Of a stretch of 59,768 nt of DNA, positions 35,252 to 44,789 are shown piece by piece. Source of the DNA: Reinekea marinisedimentorum (lineage in GTDB: Bacteria > Pseudomonadota > Gammaproteobacteria > Pseudomonadales > Natronospirillaceae); assembly GCF_004341165.1 (NCBI RefSeq), contig NZ_SLZR01000019.1, forward strand, positions 1 through 59,768, read 5' to 3'. Under the pieces are notes generated by a model that did no database searches, was not told where the DNA came from, and saw only the letters and a program-made list of their open reading frames with translations. Position numbers and translations under genes: made by a program. Every line of letters starts with the position of its first letter. The stretch's first letter is position 1.

Positions 35252-35863
35252 GTGTTTACCGGAATAGTTCAGAATAAAGCGAACGTTCGAGTTGAGCGAT
35301 CAGAAAACCAGTTAAAAACCTTTTCAATTGAACTGACGGAAAAGCAGGAAGACGGCCTTTCCATTGGTGGCAGTATTGCTCTGAATGGCGTCTGTTTAAC
35401 GGTGACTAAGGTTGAGAACTCACGCGCTTTTTTCGATGTCATGATGGAAACTCTGCGTGCAACCAACCTTGGTCAGCTGCAGGATGGTGACGCGGTAAAC
35501 GTTGAGCGGGCAGCTAAGTTCGGTGATGACATTGGCGGTCATGCGGTTTCCGGCCATGTTTCATCCACCGTGAAGGTTGTTGAGATTCAGAAGCCGGAAA
35601 ACAACTGCATTATCTGGTTTGAAATCTCCCCTGAGCAGCGTAAGTACCTGTTCAACAAGGGCTTTGTTAGCCTGAATGGCTGCAGTCTGACCATTGGTGA
35701 GGTTGAAGATGATCGCTTCAACATCTATCTGATCCCGGAAACATTAGCGGTAACTACCTTTGGCGAAATGGCCATTGGAACAGCGGTTAACATTGAATAC
35801 GATGCCAATACTCAGGCCATTGTCGATACCCTGACCCGGATGAAGCAAGAGGGTGCGCTCTAG
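35252..35863 (+). CDS. ribE: Riboflavin synthase alpha subunit, E. coli type
   Basis: GTG at 35252 (TGGAG 7 bp upstream) gives M-F-T-G-I-V-Q..., 203 residues. The protein is two lumazine-binding barrels with S-I-A-L-N-G-V-C-L-T-V-T, E-T-L-R-x-T-N-L-G, I-G-G-H-A-V-S-G-H-V and, in the second half, S-L-N-G-C-S-L-T-I-G-E-V. It dismutates 6,7-dimethyl-8-ribityllumazine to riboflavin. It resembles E. coli RibE more than the Pseudomonas RibC type, and stands apart from any rib operon, so a second synthase in the rib operon is possible. The alternative is a lumazine-binding relative; catalytic residues look intact. It shares one base of its stop with the next gene. Confidence 0.87.
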   Translation: MFTGIVQNKANVRVERSENQLKTFSIELTEKQEDGLSIGGSIALNGVCLTVTKVENSRAFFDVMMETLRATNLGQLQDGDAVNVERAAKFGDDIGGHAVSGHVSSTVKVVEIQKPENNCIIWFEISPEQRKYLFNKGFVSLNGCSLTIGEVEDDRFNIYLIPETLAVTTFGEMAIGTAVNIEYDANTQAIVDTLTRMKQEGAL

Positions 35864-36345
35864 TGGATTTGCGTCAACCCAGCAGTGAGTTGATATTCCG
35901 GTGTGTACCGTTTGATCAGCTTGATAACCACACACTCTATGACTTATTGGCGTTAAGAACCGCAGTGTTCAGCGTTGAGCAGAATTGCGCTTATCAGGAT
36001 ATGGACGGTAAGGATGCGCTGGCTTGGCATCTGCTGGCTTACATCGATGGTGTCCTGGTGGGTGTAGCCAGACTGCTGATGCCCGGTGAATCTTATCCGA
36101 ACGCCAGTTCCATCGGCCGGATTGCCTGCCATATCGACTATCGCGAACTGGGTGTCGGTAGAAAACTGATGGCCGAAGCCGTGCGCCTGAATGAAAAGCT
36201 GTTCCCAGGTTTTGCCATTACCATTGGTGCGCAACGCTATCTGACCCAGTTTTATAGCAAGTTCGGGTTTGAGCAGATGGGTGACGCTTATCTTGAAGAT
36301 GGCATCGTTCACGTCACCATGACCCGCGAGCCTATCGATAACTGA
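35863..36345 (+). CDS. ElaA-type GNAT acetyltransferase
   Basis: This 160-residue protein has the ElaA pattern: L-Y-D-L-L-A-L-R-T-A-V-F-S-V-E-Q-N-C-A-Y-Q-D-M-D near residues 28-48, I-G-R-I-A and R-E-L-G-V-G-R-K-L as the acetyl-CoA loop, and A-Q-R-Y-L-T-Q-F-Y-S-K-F-G-F. Function of ElaA is unknown. GTG start at 35863 uses the last base of the ribE stop (TAGTG), so the two are co-translated. Confidence 0.85.
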   Translation: MDLRQPSSELIFRCVPFDQLDNHTLYDLLALRTAVFSVEQNCAYQDMDGKDALAWHLLAYIDGVLVGVARLLMPGESYPNASSIGRIACHIDYRELGVGRKLMAEAVRLNEKLFPGFAITIGAQRYLTQFYSKFGFEQMGDAYLEDGIVHVTMTREPIDN

Positions 36346-36392
36346 GAATAACAATTAACGTAACCTAGCCTTTAGAGATAGCAAAAATCCGT

Positions 36393-39179
36393 ATGAGCTT
36401 TGAGTCATTTGTCAGCAGTGTGCAGCAGCTTTTGCCCGCCGAACGCATCATTACCGATGATTTCCGCTGCTTTGCCTTAGGCGGTGACGCCAGCTGCTCG
36501 GCATTAAAGCCTAGGGCGGTATTACGCATTAACTCCGAGTTTGAGATGTCTGCGGTCATGCGGCTGGCTCGCACGCATCAGGTTTCGCTAACCTTTCGGG
36601 GTGCCGGAACCAGCCTTTCCGGTCAGGCAACCGGCGGTTCGGTGCTGATACAGCTGACGTCGGCCTGGAATGGTCACAAGGTGGAGCCGCTCGGCGAGCG
36701 GGTTCATTTGCAACCGGCGGTAACCTGTAACGAGGTGAATCGCCTGCTGGCGCCTTATGGCCGGAAGCTGGCGATGCGTGTTGAGCCACCGGCGATTGCT
36801 ACGGTGGGTGGTCTGGTGGCAAACGGTGCCCTGGAAATACAGGGTGCCAGGTTGATTCTGGCTGATGGCTCCGTTGTTGATTCCAGAGATGAACAGAGCG
36901 TTGCTGATTTTCGTCTTTCGCAGGCAGAGTTGTTAGCGCAGCTGGCCGAACTGCGTCGCGAGATTGTGGCCGATGCGGAATTGGTTCAGGAAATTCAATC
37001 TGATTCTGCGCAACAGAGCAGGGCGGGTTACCGGCTCCAGGCTTTTATAGCGTATGAAGACCCGCTGGAGATTCTGTTTCAGCTGATCGCCGGCTCTGAG
37101 GGTACTTTGGGCTTTATTTCGGAGGTTGCCGTTGCAACGGTTGATTTGCCGAGGCATCAGGCTGCTGTTATCGCCGGCTTCAACCTCAAGACTGATTACC
37201 TCAACCTGGTTGGCTCCTTACAGGGCTTTGATCTTCAGCGTGCTGAAATGATTGATGCTTCGGCCATTCCAGCCTTTAAGCCGCAGCACGAGCTGCCGGT
37301 ATTTGCTCAGCAGTTGAACGCCGACGGATGCCTGGCGTTTCTGGAGTTCCGGGCAGATACGGCACAGGCACTGCAAAGCGATATTGATCGGTTCACTGCC
37401 TGGCTTGCTGATTCTGATTGTGTCGGTTTTAGCGAGTTCTATCAGGGTGCGTCGGGCATCAGCCAGTGTCATTCGCTGGCGAGCTCGTTGGTGAACTCTG
37501 TTGTTGCTCAGCGCATGGCAGGCACTACCCCGATTTACCAAAGCTATGCTGTGCCTGATACCGACTTTGAGCCGGCTTTCATGCAGATAAAACAATGGCT
37601 GACCGAGTTCTGCTGCGCAGGCTCTTTAGCCTGGGGTGATGTAACGACCGGCCGAATAGGCTTTGTGGTCTGCCCATCGTTTTCCTCAGAGGCTGATAGT
37701 GAGTCCTTTGTACAGTTTCGGCAGCAGGTCGTTGCTCTGGTTCAGGCGGCCGGAGGGTGTTTGGCCGCAGACTATGGCGTTGGACGCCTAAATGCGGTGG
37801 CTATGCAGGGGATTGCCAGCAATAAAAAGAACTCGCTGCTGCGAGCGCTCAAATCGCTGTTGGACCCTGACTGTATTCTCAACCCGGGTGTGATTCTGGA
37901 GGACGAAGGTCAGCCCTTTCAGGTCAGCTTCAAGGCGACACCGGTGGTCAACGCGAAAATCGATGCCTGTACCGGCTGTGGTCTTTGTGAGTCGGTTTGT
38001 GTCGGCCGAGGGCTGGAATTTAGCGCACGCCAGAAAATTGCCGTCTATCGCGAGATCGAAACCAGAAAGGAGCAGAAGCGGGAGCTACCGAAGTACTGGG
38101 AAGATCAGTTCAAAACACTCGCACTGGACAGCTGCGTCACCACCGGTTTGTGTCAGCAGGTTTGCCCGATGGGCATCAATACTGGCCAGTTGGTTGTGTC
38201 ACTGCGGGCAATCCACAACTACCGCTACCAGCGATTAGCCTGGGGTTGCGCCCGTCACTTTGCGGCGCTGTCCAGCTGGGCTCGGGGGAGTTTGCAGCTG
38301 TTAACCAGCCTGCAGCGATTGTTTGGTGCCGAGCGGGTTGAGGCGTTTTCCCGCCGCATCCGGCGTTTAACCGGTGACCGCACCCCCTTGCTTTTGTCGA
38401 CGACGCCGGGCAGATCCCGCCCGGTCTATGCCCGTAACGAGCTGATCAACCTGGGTAAGGAAAACACCGTAGTCTATTGGCCGTCCTGTATCAGTCAGAC
38501 GTTCGGTAAAGCATTGGCGGATGACCGCGAGAATATTCCCGCTGTTGTGCAGCGGGTGCTGAAAAAGGCTGATCTTAATGTGGTACACCCGCAGCCGACG
38601 CGAGGTTTGTGTTGCGGGCAAACGCTGGCTAAAAAAGGCTTTGAGGCAGCCGGTGAGCATATGCTAGAGGAGTTGATTGCGGCGCTGTGGGATATCTCCA
38701 GTGCCGGTCGATACCCTGTACTGGCCGACACCAGTGCCTGTTCGCTGCGGGTAAAGCAGCGGGCGCTGGAGCGGGGCATTCACCTGTACGACAGCAGTGA
38801 ATTCATCGATAAATTTTTGCTTAATCGCTTAAAGTTGAACCCGGAAGAGCAACAGGTTGCCGTGCATGTTACCTGCAGTACACGCAAGCTACAGGCGGAA
38901 GCCAGCTTTTATCGGGTTCTGAACCGCTTAGCCCCAAGATGGGTTGAGCCTGAAGGTATCGATTGCTGCGGTTATTCCAATGAAAAAGGCTTTGTCTACC
39001 CCGAACTCAGTGAGCAGGCGCTAAAGGGCTTACCGGCTGAGCTGAAGGGCTGCGTCTATGGTGTATCCAACAGCCGCACCTGCGAGATAGGTCTGAGTCG
39101 CCACAGTGGCCTCACCTATTATTCGTTATTTGAGTTGCTAGACAGGCATTCAGAGGCGTTATCCGAAGCACATCGCTGA
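36393..39179 (+). CDS. FAD/Fe-S D-lactate dehydrogenase-like oxidoreductase (Dld-II type)
   Basis: This 928-residue protein fuses an FAD-linked oxidase half (PCMH FAD-binding L-T-F-R-G-A-G-T-S-L-S-G-Q near residue 70 and I-A-T-V-G-G-L-V) with a C-terminal Fe-S half. The Fe-S half has C-T-G-C-G-L-C-E-S-V-C near residue 525, a second set C-V-T-T-G-L-C-Q-Q-V-C-P near 580, and two CCG domains (L-C-C-G-Q, D-C-C-G-Y). This is the layout of Shewanella-type Dld-II D-lactate dehydrogenases and YdiJ. It probably passes electrons from D-lactate or another 2-hydroxyacid to quinone. Preceded by a short gap from ElaA; convergent with yjgA. Confidence 0.85.
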   Translation: MSFESFVSSVQQLLPAERIITDDFRCFALGGDASCSALKPRAVLRINSEFEMSAVMRLARTHQVSLTFRGAGTSLSGQATGGSVLIQLTSAWNGHKVEPLGERVHLQPAVTCNEVNRLLAPYGRKLAMRVEPPAIATVGGLVANGALEIQGARLILADGSVVDSRDEQSVADFRLSQAELLAQLAELRREIVADAELVQEIQSDSAQQSRAGYRLQAFIAYEDPLEILFQLIAGSEGTLGFISEVAVATVDLPRHQAAVIAGFNLKTDYLNLVGSLQGFDLQRAEMIDASAIPAFKPQHELPVFAQQLNADGCLAFLEFRADTAQALQSDIDRFTAWLADSDCVGFSEFYQGASGISQCHSLASSLVNSVVAQRMAGTTPIYQSYAVPDTDFEPAFMQIKQWLTEFCCAGSLAWGDVTTGRIGFVVCPSFSSEADSESFVQFRQQVVALVQAAGGCLAADYGVGRLNAVAMQGIASNKKNSLLRALKSLLDPDCILNPGVILEDEGQPFQVSFKATPVVNAKIDACTGCGLCESVCVGRGLEFSARQKIAVYREIETRKEQKRELPKYWEDQFKTLALDSCVTTGLCQQVCPMGINTGQLVVSLRAIHNYRYQRLAWGCARHFAALSSWARGSLQLLTSLQRLFGAERVEAFSRRIRRLTGDRTPLLLSTTPGRSRPVYARNELINLGKENTVVYWPSCISQTFGKALADDRENIPAVVQRVLKKADLNVVHPQPTRGLCCGQTLAKKGFEAAGEHMLEELIAALWDISSAGRYPVLADTSACSLRVKQRALERGIHLYDSSEFIDKFLLNRLKLNPEEQQVAVHVTCSTRKLQAEASFYRVLNRLAPRWVEPEGIDCCGYSNEKGFVYPELSEQALKGLPAELKGCVYGVSNSRTCEIGLSRHSGLTYYSLFELLDRHSEALSEAHR

Positions 39180-39200
39180 GCCTCGGATAACCGAGTGGGG

Positions 39201-39728
39201 CTACGCCAGAAGGGTATCTTTGATCATCGCTAACAGCTTTTTGGTGTTTTTACCGGCTTTCAGCGGTGCACTTTCATCGTCCGGCTGTTCTTTTTGGGCG
39301 GCCCGGACCAGAGCCCGCAGTTGCTGACGGTCTGTCTCCGGGTGCTCATCAATCCATTTGGCAACCGTATCTGAAGATTTCAGCATCTGCAGGCGCCACT
39401 GTTCGGCCTGGTTCTGAATGCGTTGATAATAGTCAGATGACGGGTCGAGCTTATCCAGGCAAAGCTGAATGGCATCGACATCGAGTGAGCGGATCAGCTT
39501 GCCAATGTACTGCAGGTGGCGGCGCATAGCCTCATGGCTTTTGATGCGTTTGCTCTCTTCAATAGCAGCAAGCATTTCATCGTTCAGCGGAAAGTCTGCT
39601 AAGTCGCTTGCTTTAACGTTAAGAAGCTTTTCACCTAACTCCTGAAGCTTATGCATATCGCGCTTCATTTCAGATTTGCTGACCCAGATGATTTCATCAT
39701 CATCCTGGTCGAAATTGGGGTCTTTCAT
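39201..39728 (-). CDS. yjgA: Ribosome biogenesis protein DarP (YjgA, DUF615)
   Basis: This 175-residue helical protein contains E-I-I-W-V-S-K-S-E-M-K-R-D, L-Q-E-L-G-E-K-L and A-M-R-R-H-L-Q-Y-I-G-K-L, all hallmarks of YjgA. It associates with pre-50S particles. It is the last gene of the rpoN-side run, after mgtE. Confidence 0.93.
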   Translation of the reverse strand: MKDPNFDQDDDEIIWVSKSEMKRDMHKLQELGEKLLNVKASDLADFPLNDEMLAAIEESKRIKSHEAMRRHLQYIGKLIRSLDVDAIQLCLDKLDPSSDYYQRIQNQAEQWRLQMLKSSDTVAKWIDEHPETDRQQLRALVRAAQKEQPDDESAPLKAGKNTKKLLAMIKDTLLA

Positions 39729-39739
39729 ATCTAATTGCC

Positions 39740-41098
39740 TTACAGTAAAAACGCGGTTGCCAGACCAAGAAAGGTCAGGAAACCAAATACATCAGTCAGT
39801 GTAGTTAAAATAACGCTGCCGGATAATGCCGGATCAATTTTAGCGGACTTCAATATAAAGGGCAGAAGTGTTCCGGAAAGTACTGCGAGGCATATATTTA
39901 CCAGAATGGCCGCCGCAATGACGAGCGCAAGCGAAAAGCTATGATACCAGATGACGGTGATGGAGCCGATGACTATTGCCCATAAGCTGCCGTTTATCAG
40001 GCCAACCCCAAGTTCACGCAGGATCATCCAGCTTAGATTGGAGCGTGTCACGTGGCCGGTAGCCATGCCGCGGATGATCAGTGTCAGTGTTTGGCTGCCG
40101 GCAATGCCGCCCATACTGGCAACCACCGGGCTGAGTACCGCCAGTGCCACGATTTCGGCAATCGACGCTTCAAAGCGGCTCATCACGGCGGCAGCAATGA
40201 AGGCGGTTGCCATGTTGATGCCGAGCCAGACAGCGCGGTCCTGGCTGCTTTTGATGGCCGGGGCGAAGACATCGTCTTCCTCATCGAGACCGGCCATACC
40301 CAGAATGCTGTGGTCGGCATTCTCAATGATGACGTCAACGACATCATCAATGGTGATACGGCCAATCAGAATGCCTTCGCCGTTGACGACCGGCGCGGAG
40401 ATTAAATCCTGGCGTTCGAAGATCTGAGCAACATGCTCTTCATCGGCATAGGCATCAATGGCCTTGATGGTGGTGCTCATAATGTCGGCGATGGTGACAT
40501 CCGCTGCGGTAGTCAGCAGCCTGGGCAGCGCCAGTGAGCCCTTGTAGTGAGAGTCCCTGTCCGTGACCCAAAGCATATCGAGGGAGTCTGGCAGCTCAAG
40601 CTTTCGGAGGTAGCGCAAAACGGTTTCGACCGTGACATCGGCGCGGATTGCCACCACATCAGTATTCATCAGGCCGCCGGCGGTGTCTTCCGGATAGACC
40701 AGCAGGCCTTCCACTTCGGAGCGGTCATCAGAGGGCATCAGCTGCAGAACGCGGTTGGAAACCTCCGGTGGCATCTGCTGCAGCATGTCGGCCAGGTCAT
40801 CGCTTTCGATATCCTGGGTTGTTTCAACGATCTCTTCGGCCGACATCTTGCCAAGCAGTGCTTGCCGGATTTCATCGTTCAGATAGGAAAGAACGTCGCC
40901 CTGATGGATTTCATCAATGAAGCTCCACAGGAACATGCGAACCTTTGATGGGGTTGATTCCAGCAGGTGCGCCAGATCGACAACAGACAGTTCTTCGTTA
41001 AAGAGCCGATCTATCGGGACAAAGTTGCCACTGTCGAGCGCCTGCTGGACGATGGACTTATATTTATCAAATTCTGTTTCGTCGAATACTGTTTGCAT
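39740..41098 (-). CDS. mgtE: Magnesium transporter MgtE
   Basis: ATG at 41098, with AAGGA 7 bp upstream, gives 452 residues; the ORF opens further but the extra seven residues have no ribosome site. Order of domains: superhelical N domain, two CBS domains (about 135-255), then five membrane helices with P-V-V-A-S-M-G-G-I-A-G-S-Q-T as the pore motif. It is a Mg2+ channel gated by cytosolic Mg2+. It follows npr on the same strand. Confidence 0.95.
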   Translation of the reverse strand: MQTVFDETEFDKYKSIVQQALDSGNFVPIDRLFNEELSVVDLAHLLESTPSKVRMFLWSFIDEIHQGDVLSYLNDEIRQALLGKMSAEEIVETTQDIESDDLADMLQQMPPEVSNRVLQLMPSDDRSEVEGLLVYPEDTAGGLMNTDVVAIRADVTVETVLRYLRKLELPDSLDMLWVTDRDSHYKGSLALPRLLTTAADVTIADIMSTTIKAIDAYADEEHVAQIFERQDLISAPVVNGEGILIGRITIDDVVDVIIENADHSILGMAGLDEEDDVFAPAIKSSQDRAVWLGINMATAFIAAAVMSRFEASIAEIVALAVLSPVVASMGGIAGSQTLTLIIRGMATGHVTRSNLSWMILRELGVGLINGSLWAIVIGSITVIWYHSFSLALVIAAAILVNICLAVLSGTLLPFILKSAKIDPALSGSVILTTLTDVFGFLTFLGLATAFLL

Positions 41099-41130
41099 CG
41101 GTTTTCCTTGCACTAACAAGGCGTCAGCTA

Positions 41131-41400
41131 CTACTCATCTTCGTCGAACCGATTACTGATAAGCGTTTTTATGCCTTCCCAGGCACTGGCTTCGTCGGTG
41201 CCTTCGATCGTGAATGTCAGTTCAGTGCCTTTGGAAGCGGCTAGCATCATAACGGCCATAATGCTTTTGGCATCGGCCTGACGGCCTTCTTTGGCAACCT
41301 GAATGGTACTGGCATAGTGAGAGGCAGTGCCGACCAGCTTGGCAGCTGCGCGTGCATGTAATCCCAATTTATTGATGATGGTGATGTTTTCCTTTATCAC
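41131..41400 (-). CDS. ptsO: Nitrogen-type HPr (NPr)
   Basis: This 89-residue phosphocarrier has L-G-L-H-A-R-A-A-A-K-L (His in the HPr active site, near residue 16) and S-I-M-A-V-M-M-L-A-A-S-K-G. It carries phosphate from EI-Ntr to PtsN. GTG start overlaps the rapZ stop by 4 bp. Confidence 0.96.
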   Translation of the reverse strand: MIKENITIINKLGLHARAAAKLVGTASHYASTIQVAKEGRQADAKSIMAVMMLAASKGTELTFTIEGTDEASAWEGIKTLISNRFDEDE

Positions 41401-42269
41401 GCGGAATCCTGCCCTAAGTCTCGATGCCTGATCTGTGTTGATGAATAGTGTTTGCTGAAGTCAGCATGCAGTCTTTCGGTCAGATAAACCGAGCGGTGCT
41501 GGCCACCTGTGCAGCCAATGGCCACCGTAAGATAACTGCGCTGATTTTTTTCGTATTCGGGTAGCCAGCGTGCCATGAAGTCATGAATATCCTGATACAT
41601 GTCGTTCACGGTCTGTTCTTTCTGCAGGAACTCCTGCACCGGTTTATCTTTACCGGTGAACTTACGCAGGCTTTTATCCCAGTAAGGGTTGGGCAGGCAG
41701 CGCACATCGAATACCAGGTCGGTATCACGCGGCAGGCCGTGCTTGAAGCCAAAGCTCATGAACTGCAGTGCCAGGCCATTGGAGCGCTGAATCAACTTTT
41801 GTTTAATTTCTGTACGCAGGTCCTGCACCGAAAGAGAGCTGGTATCCAGCCTTAGGGTGGCGCAGGTGGCAATGGGCGCCAGCAGCTTTGTTTCGCTCTG
41901 AATCGCTTCTGCCAGTGACTGGTGGCTGTCGGTTAGCGGGTGTTTGCGGCGGGTTGCACTGAAGCGCTGCAACAGAATGGCGTCTTCAGCATCGAGGTAC
42001 AGAACCTCGGCTTTAACGGTATCGCTGATATTTTCAAGAATTTCCGGCAGCGTGGCGATGCTGTCGGTGGCAATGCGGGCATCAATGCAGACGGCGGCCT
42101 GATTGCTGCTGGCCGACTGCTGCATCCACTTGACCAGCTCTGGAAGCATGGCCGGCGGGAGATTGTCGATGCAGTTAAAGCCCGCGTCTTCCAAAGTGTT
42201 AAGTACTGTCGATTTTCCGGACCCCGAGCGCCCGCTGATCACTATTAACCGAAAGTTTTTGGAAGTCAT
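41397..42269 (-). CDS. rapZ: RNase adapter protein RapZ
   Basis: This 290-residue ATP-binding protein has P-loop G-R-S-G-S-G-K-S-T near residue 13 and the C-terminal G-C-T-G-G-Q-H-R-S-V motif. In enterobacteria RapZ guides RNase E to the GlmZ sRNA to control glucosamine-6-phosphate synthase. Whether that function holds here is not known. In the rpoN-hpf-ptsN-rapZ-npr operon. Confidence 0.96.
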   Translation of the reverse strand: MTSKNFRLIVISGRSGSGKSTVLNTLEDAGFNCIDNLPPAMLPELVKWMQQSASSNQAAVCIDARIATDSIATLPEILENISDTVKAEVLYLDAEDAILLQRFSATRRKHPLTDSHQSLAEAIQSETKLLAPIATCATLRLDTSSLSVQDLRTEIKQKLIQRSNGLALQFMSFGFKHGLPRDTDLVFDVRCLPNPYWDKSLRKFTGKDKPVQEFLQKEQTVNDMYQDIHDFMARWLPEYEKNQRSYLTVAIGCTGGQHRSVYLTERLHADFSKHYSSTQIRHRDLGQDSA

Positions 42270-42292
42270 GATGTTCTCAGCCGTATGGTTGA

Positions 42293-42745
42293 TTAGTTAC
42301 CAATAAATAGATTGTACAGTTCTGTAGGTGTTTTGCAGTTCCTGATTTTAGTCAGATTTGCAGGGTCGTTAACCTGTTCAACAACGCTGGCCAAAAGTTG
42401 AAGGTGTTCGTCAGTGGCCTCTGAAGGGACAATTAAGGCAAAGATCAGATCAACTGGCGACTTATCGATAGAATCAAAATCGACCGGTTCCGGTATCTTT
42501 ACCAGCGCGGCAATGGGCTCTTCAAGGCCCTCCAGGCGGCAATGAGGCACGGCAACGCCAGAGCCTATGCCAGTGCTGCCCAATCGCTCGCGTGCGATGA
42601 GCTGGTCAAAAAGTTCAAGGTCTGAAATGTTGTCGAGCGTCTGTGAAAGACGCTCGGCTAAAGTTTGAAGGATTCTTTTTTTGCTGGCGCCGAAGCTTTC
42701 CATGTAGGTCTGCTCGGCGCTTAGCACCTGACTCAATTGAATCAT
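42293..42745 (-). CDS. ptsN: EIIA-Ntr (PtsN)
   Basis: This 150-residue PTS protein has G-S-G-V-A-V-P-H-C-R-L, where the histidine near residue 67 is the phosphorylated one. It regulates potassium and nitrogen-related processes rather than transport. It is the third gene of the sigma-54 operon. Confidence 0.96.
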   Translation of the reverse strand: MIQLSQVLSAEQTYMESFGASKKRILQTLAERLSQTLDNISDLELFDQLIARERLGSTGIGSGVAVPHCRLEGLEEPIAALVKIPEPVDFDSIDKSPVDLIFALIVPSEATDEHLQLLASVVEQVNDPANLTKIRNCKTPTELYNLFIGN

Positions 42746-42752
42746 GGGGTTA

Positions 42753-43052
42753 TTAATTTCCCTGTTTGTGCGCGACGTTTTTCTCTTTGCGCTTAATCAG
42801 TTGACGATCCAGTTTATCGTTCATCAGGTCAATAGCTGCATACAAGTCTTCATGTACTGCATCGGCATGAACCTGACCGCCTTTAATATTCACAGAGGCC
42901 TCTGCTTTCTGTCTTTCTTTTTCGACACTAAGTGTTACCTGAACGTTACCTATCTGATCAAAGTGTCTCTGGAGTTTTTCTAGCTTGGTAGATACATAGT
43001 TGTGGAGGGACTCTGTGACTTCAACGTGGTGACCGCTGATATTAACTTGCAT
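42753..43052 (-). CDS. hpf: Ribosome hibernation promoting factor, short form
   Basis: ATG at 43052 has AAGGAG upstream, giving 99 residues beginning M-Q-V-N-I-S-G-H-H-V-E-V-T. It is a short HPF with the conserved T-x-S-L-x-x-Y-V-x-x-K-L-E-K-L and no long C-terminal dimerisation domain. It promotes 100S ribosome dimers in stationary phase. Lies just after rpoN. Confidence 0.95.
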   Translation of the reverse strand: MQVNISGHHVEVTESLHNYVSTKLEKLQRHFDQIGNVQVTLSVEKERQKAEASVNIKGGQVHADAVHEDLYAAIDLMNDKLDRQLIKRKEKNVAHKQGN

Positions 43053-43109
43053 AGGCTGCTCCTTTTGCAGTTTTTCTGCTGACTGACCGTTGCCGGCCAG
43101 TACTATTAA

Positions 43110-43131
43110 GGTGGTGAACCAGTTCACCACC
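43110..43131. repeat. 22-bp perfect palindrome between rpoN and hpf
   Basis: GGTGGTGAAC (43110-43119) pairs perfectly with GTTCACCACC (43122-43131) around CA. In RNA it would be a stable 9-10 bp stem, about 60 bp upstream of the hpf start and 105 bp after the rpoN stop. There is no T-run in the operon direction, so it looks like an mRNA processing/stability element or a dimer operator for a local hpf promoter. Confidence 0.65.
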
Positions 43132-43236
43132 CGGGCTGATGGATCTAATCAGCCGTTGATAAAACTGTCGATTACTTAGTTATAAATATTGCCGTTGCTG
43201 AGCAAAACTTCAAGGAGTCAGATGAAATTTTTTAAT

Positions 43237-44742
43237 TTATATCAAACTCTTACGCTCATTTGAGGGAGGCAGGTTCATTGCTTCCCGGTATTTGGCAATG
43301 GTTCTTCGGGCTACCTTAATGCCCTGCTCACCGAGCAGGTTGGCGATCTTTGAGTCACTCAGCGGCTTGCGCGGGTTTTCTGCCGCAATGAGTTTTTTGA
43401 TCAGTGCCCGAATGGCGGTACTGGAGCATTCACCGCCGGAATCTGTGCTTACATGGCTGCTGAAGAAGTACTTCAGCTCGAATATACCGCGCGGGGTGTG
43501 CATATATTTTTGCGTGGTCACCCGGGAAATGGTCGATTCATGCATGCTCACGGCTTCAGCAATGTCGTGCAGAACCAGTGGTTTCATTGCCTCCTCACCG
43601 TATTCAAGAAAGCCACGCTGATGCTCAACGATGGTGGTGGCTACCTTCAGCAGGGTCTCGTTGCGGCTTTGCAGGCTCTTGATAAACCATTTTGCTTCCT
43701 GCAGATGGTCTTTCAGGTAGGTGTTGTCAGAAGAGTTGTCGGCTCTTTTCACCATCGACGCATAGGAGGAGTTAACCTTCAGTTTTGGCGCAATATCCGG
43801 GTTCAGTTCAACCAGCCAGCGGTTATTCTTAATGTCTTTGGTGACAATAACGTCCGGAATAACGTATTCGGATTTGCTGGTTTCAATTGTGTTGCCCGGA
43901 TGCGGGTTCAGGGTTTGAATCAGCAGGAAAACTTCGCGTAGCTCGGGTTCTTTGATTCGGGCCTTACGCATGAGCTGGGCGAAATCTTTGGTGCCCAGCA
44001 GCTCAATGTGGTTTTCAACGATCTTGACGGCGGTATCCCTGAACGGGGTCTCAGCCGGCAGTTGTCTTAATTGAATGGACAGGCAGTCTGCCAGATCGGC
44101 GGCACAAACGCCCGGTGGGTCAAACTGCTGCAAACGGTGCAGAACGGCGTTCAACTCGTCGGCTTCCAGCTCATCGTCTTCGGTCGACAGCTCTTCTTTC
44201 AGGCCGTCGTAGATGTCTTCGATGGTGCTCGATAAATAACCCTTTTCATCGACGCTTTCCAGAATGGCTTCGGCGATGACGCGGTCTTTATCAGACATCG
44301 GGGTCAGATTCAGTTGCCAGTTCAGGTGATCGATCAAGGAATCGGTCGTACCGTAGATGTTTTCCAGGTTGTAGTCATCATCGGCGGAGGGCAGGCCGTG
44401 GCTGGTCGGTGTGTGAGTGTAGATGTCATCCCAGGAGCTATCGACTGCAAGGTCGTCCGGAATGGTTTCCTGTACCGAAAGCTCTTTGGTGGCGTCGTCC
44501 GATTGACTGGACGTGCCTGGCCCATCCTGTTCAGTCTTATGGGTTTCTGTTGACTGTTGTTGCGCATCAGCAGAGGGGGTTGGCTCATCTTCCTTAACTT
44601 CAAGCATTGGATTGGTATCCAGTGCCTGCTGAATTTCCTGTTGCAGATCCAGCGTGGAAAGCTGGAGTAACTTAATAGCCTGCTGTAGCTGAGGAGTCAT
44701 CGTCAGCTGCTGGCTCATTTTAAGTTGTAAGGATGTTTTCAT
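43237..44742 (-). CDS. rpoN: RNA polymerase sigma-54 factor
   Basis: This 501-residue protein has region I ([22 protein letters not shown]), an acidic region II, the core-binding domain, and the RpoN box [10 protein letters not shown] near the C-terminus. It directs transcription from -24/-12 promoters with enhancer-binding proteins. Preceded by lptB 47 bp upstream. Confidence 0.98.
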   Translation of the reverse strand: MKTSLQLKMSQQLTMTPQLQQAIKLLQLSTLDLQQEIQQALDTNPMLEVKEDEPTPSADAQQQSTETHKTEQDGPGTSSQSDDATKELSVQETIPDDLAVDSSWDDIYTHTPTSHGLPSADDDYNLENIYGTTDSLIDHLNWQLNLTPMSDKDRVIAEAILESVDEKGYLSSTIEDIYDGLKEELSTEDDELEADELNAVLHRLQQFDPPGVCAADLADCLSIQLRQLPAETPFRDTAVKIVENHIELLGTKDFAQLMRKARIKEPELREVFLLIQTLNPHPGNTIETSKSEYVIPDVIVTKDIKNNRWLVELNPDIAPKLKVNSSYASMVKRADNSSDNTYLKDHLQEAKWFIKSLQSRNETLLKVATTIVEHQRGFLEYGEEAMKPLVLHDIAEAVSMHESTISRVTTQKYMHTPRGIFELKYFFSSHVSTDSGGECSSTAIRALIKKLIAAENPRKPLSDSKIANLLGEQGIKVARRTIAKYREAMNLPPSNERKSLI

Positions 44743-44789
44743 ATTTAATTAATACTCACCAGTTGCGGATGCGCGATCCACTCATATCT

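Noticed and set aside
36393-39179. Possible loss of an Fe-S cysteine in the Dld-II-like protein
   Set aside because: The C-x5-C-x3-C-P arrangement of the second cluster looks unusual beside ferredoxins but, as I recall, is normal for this FAD/Fe-S family.
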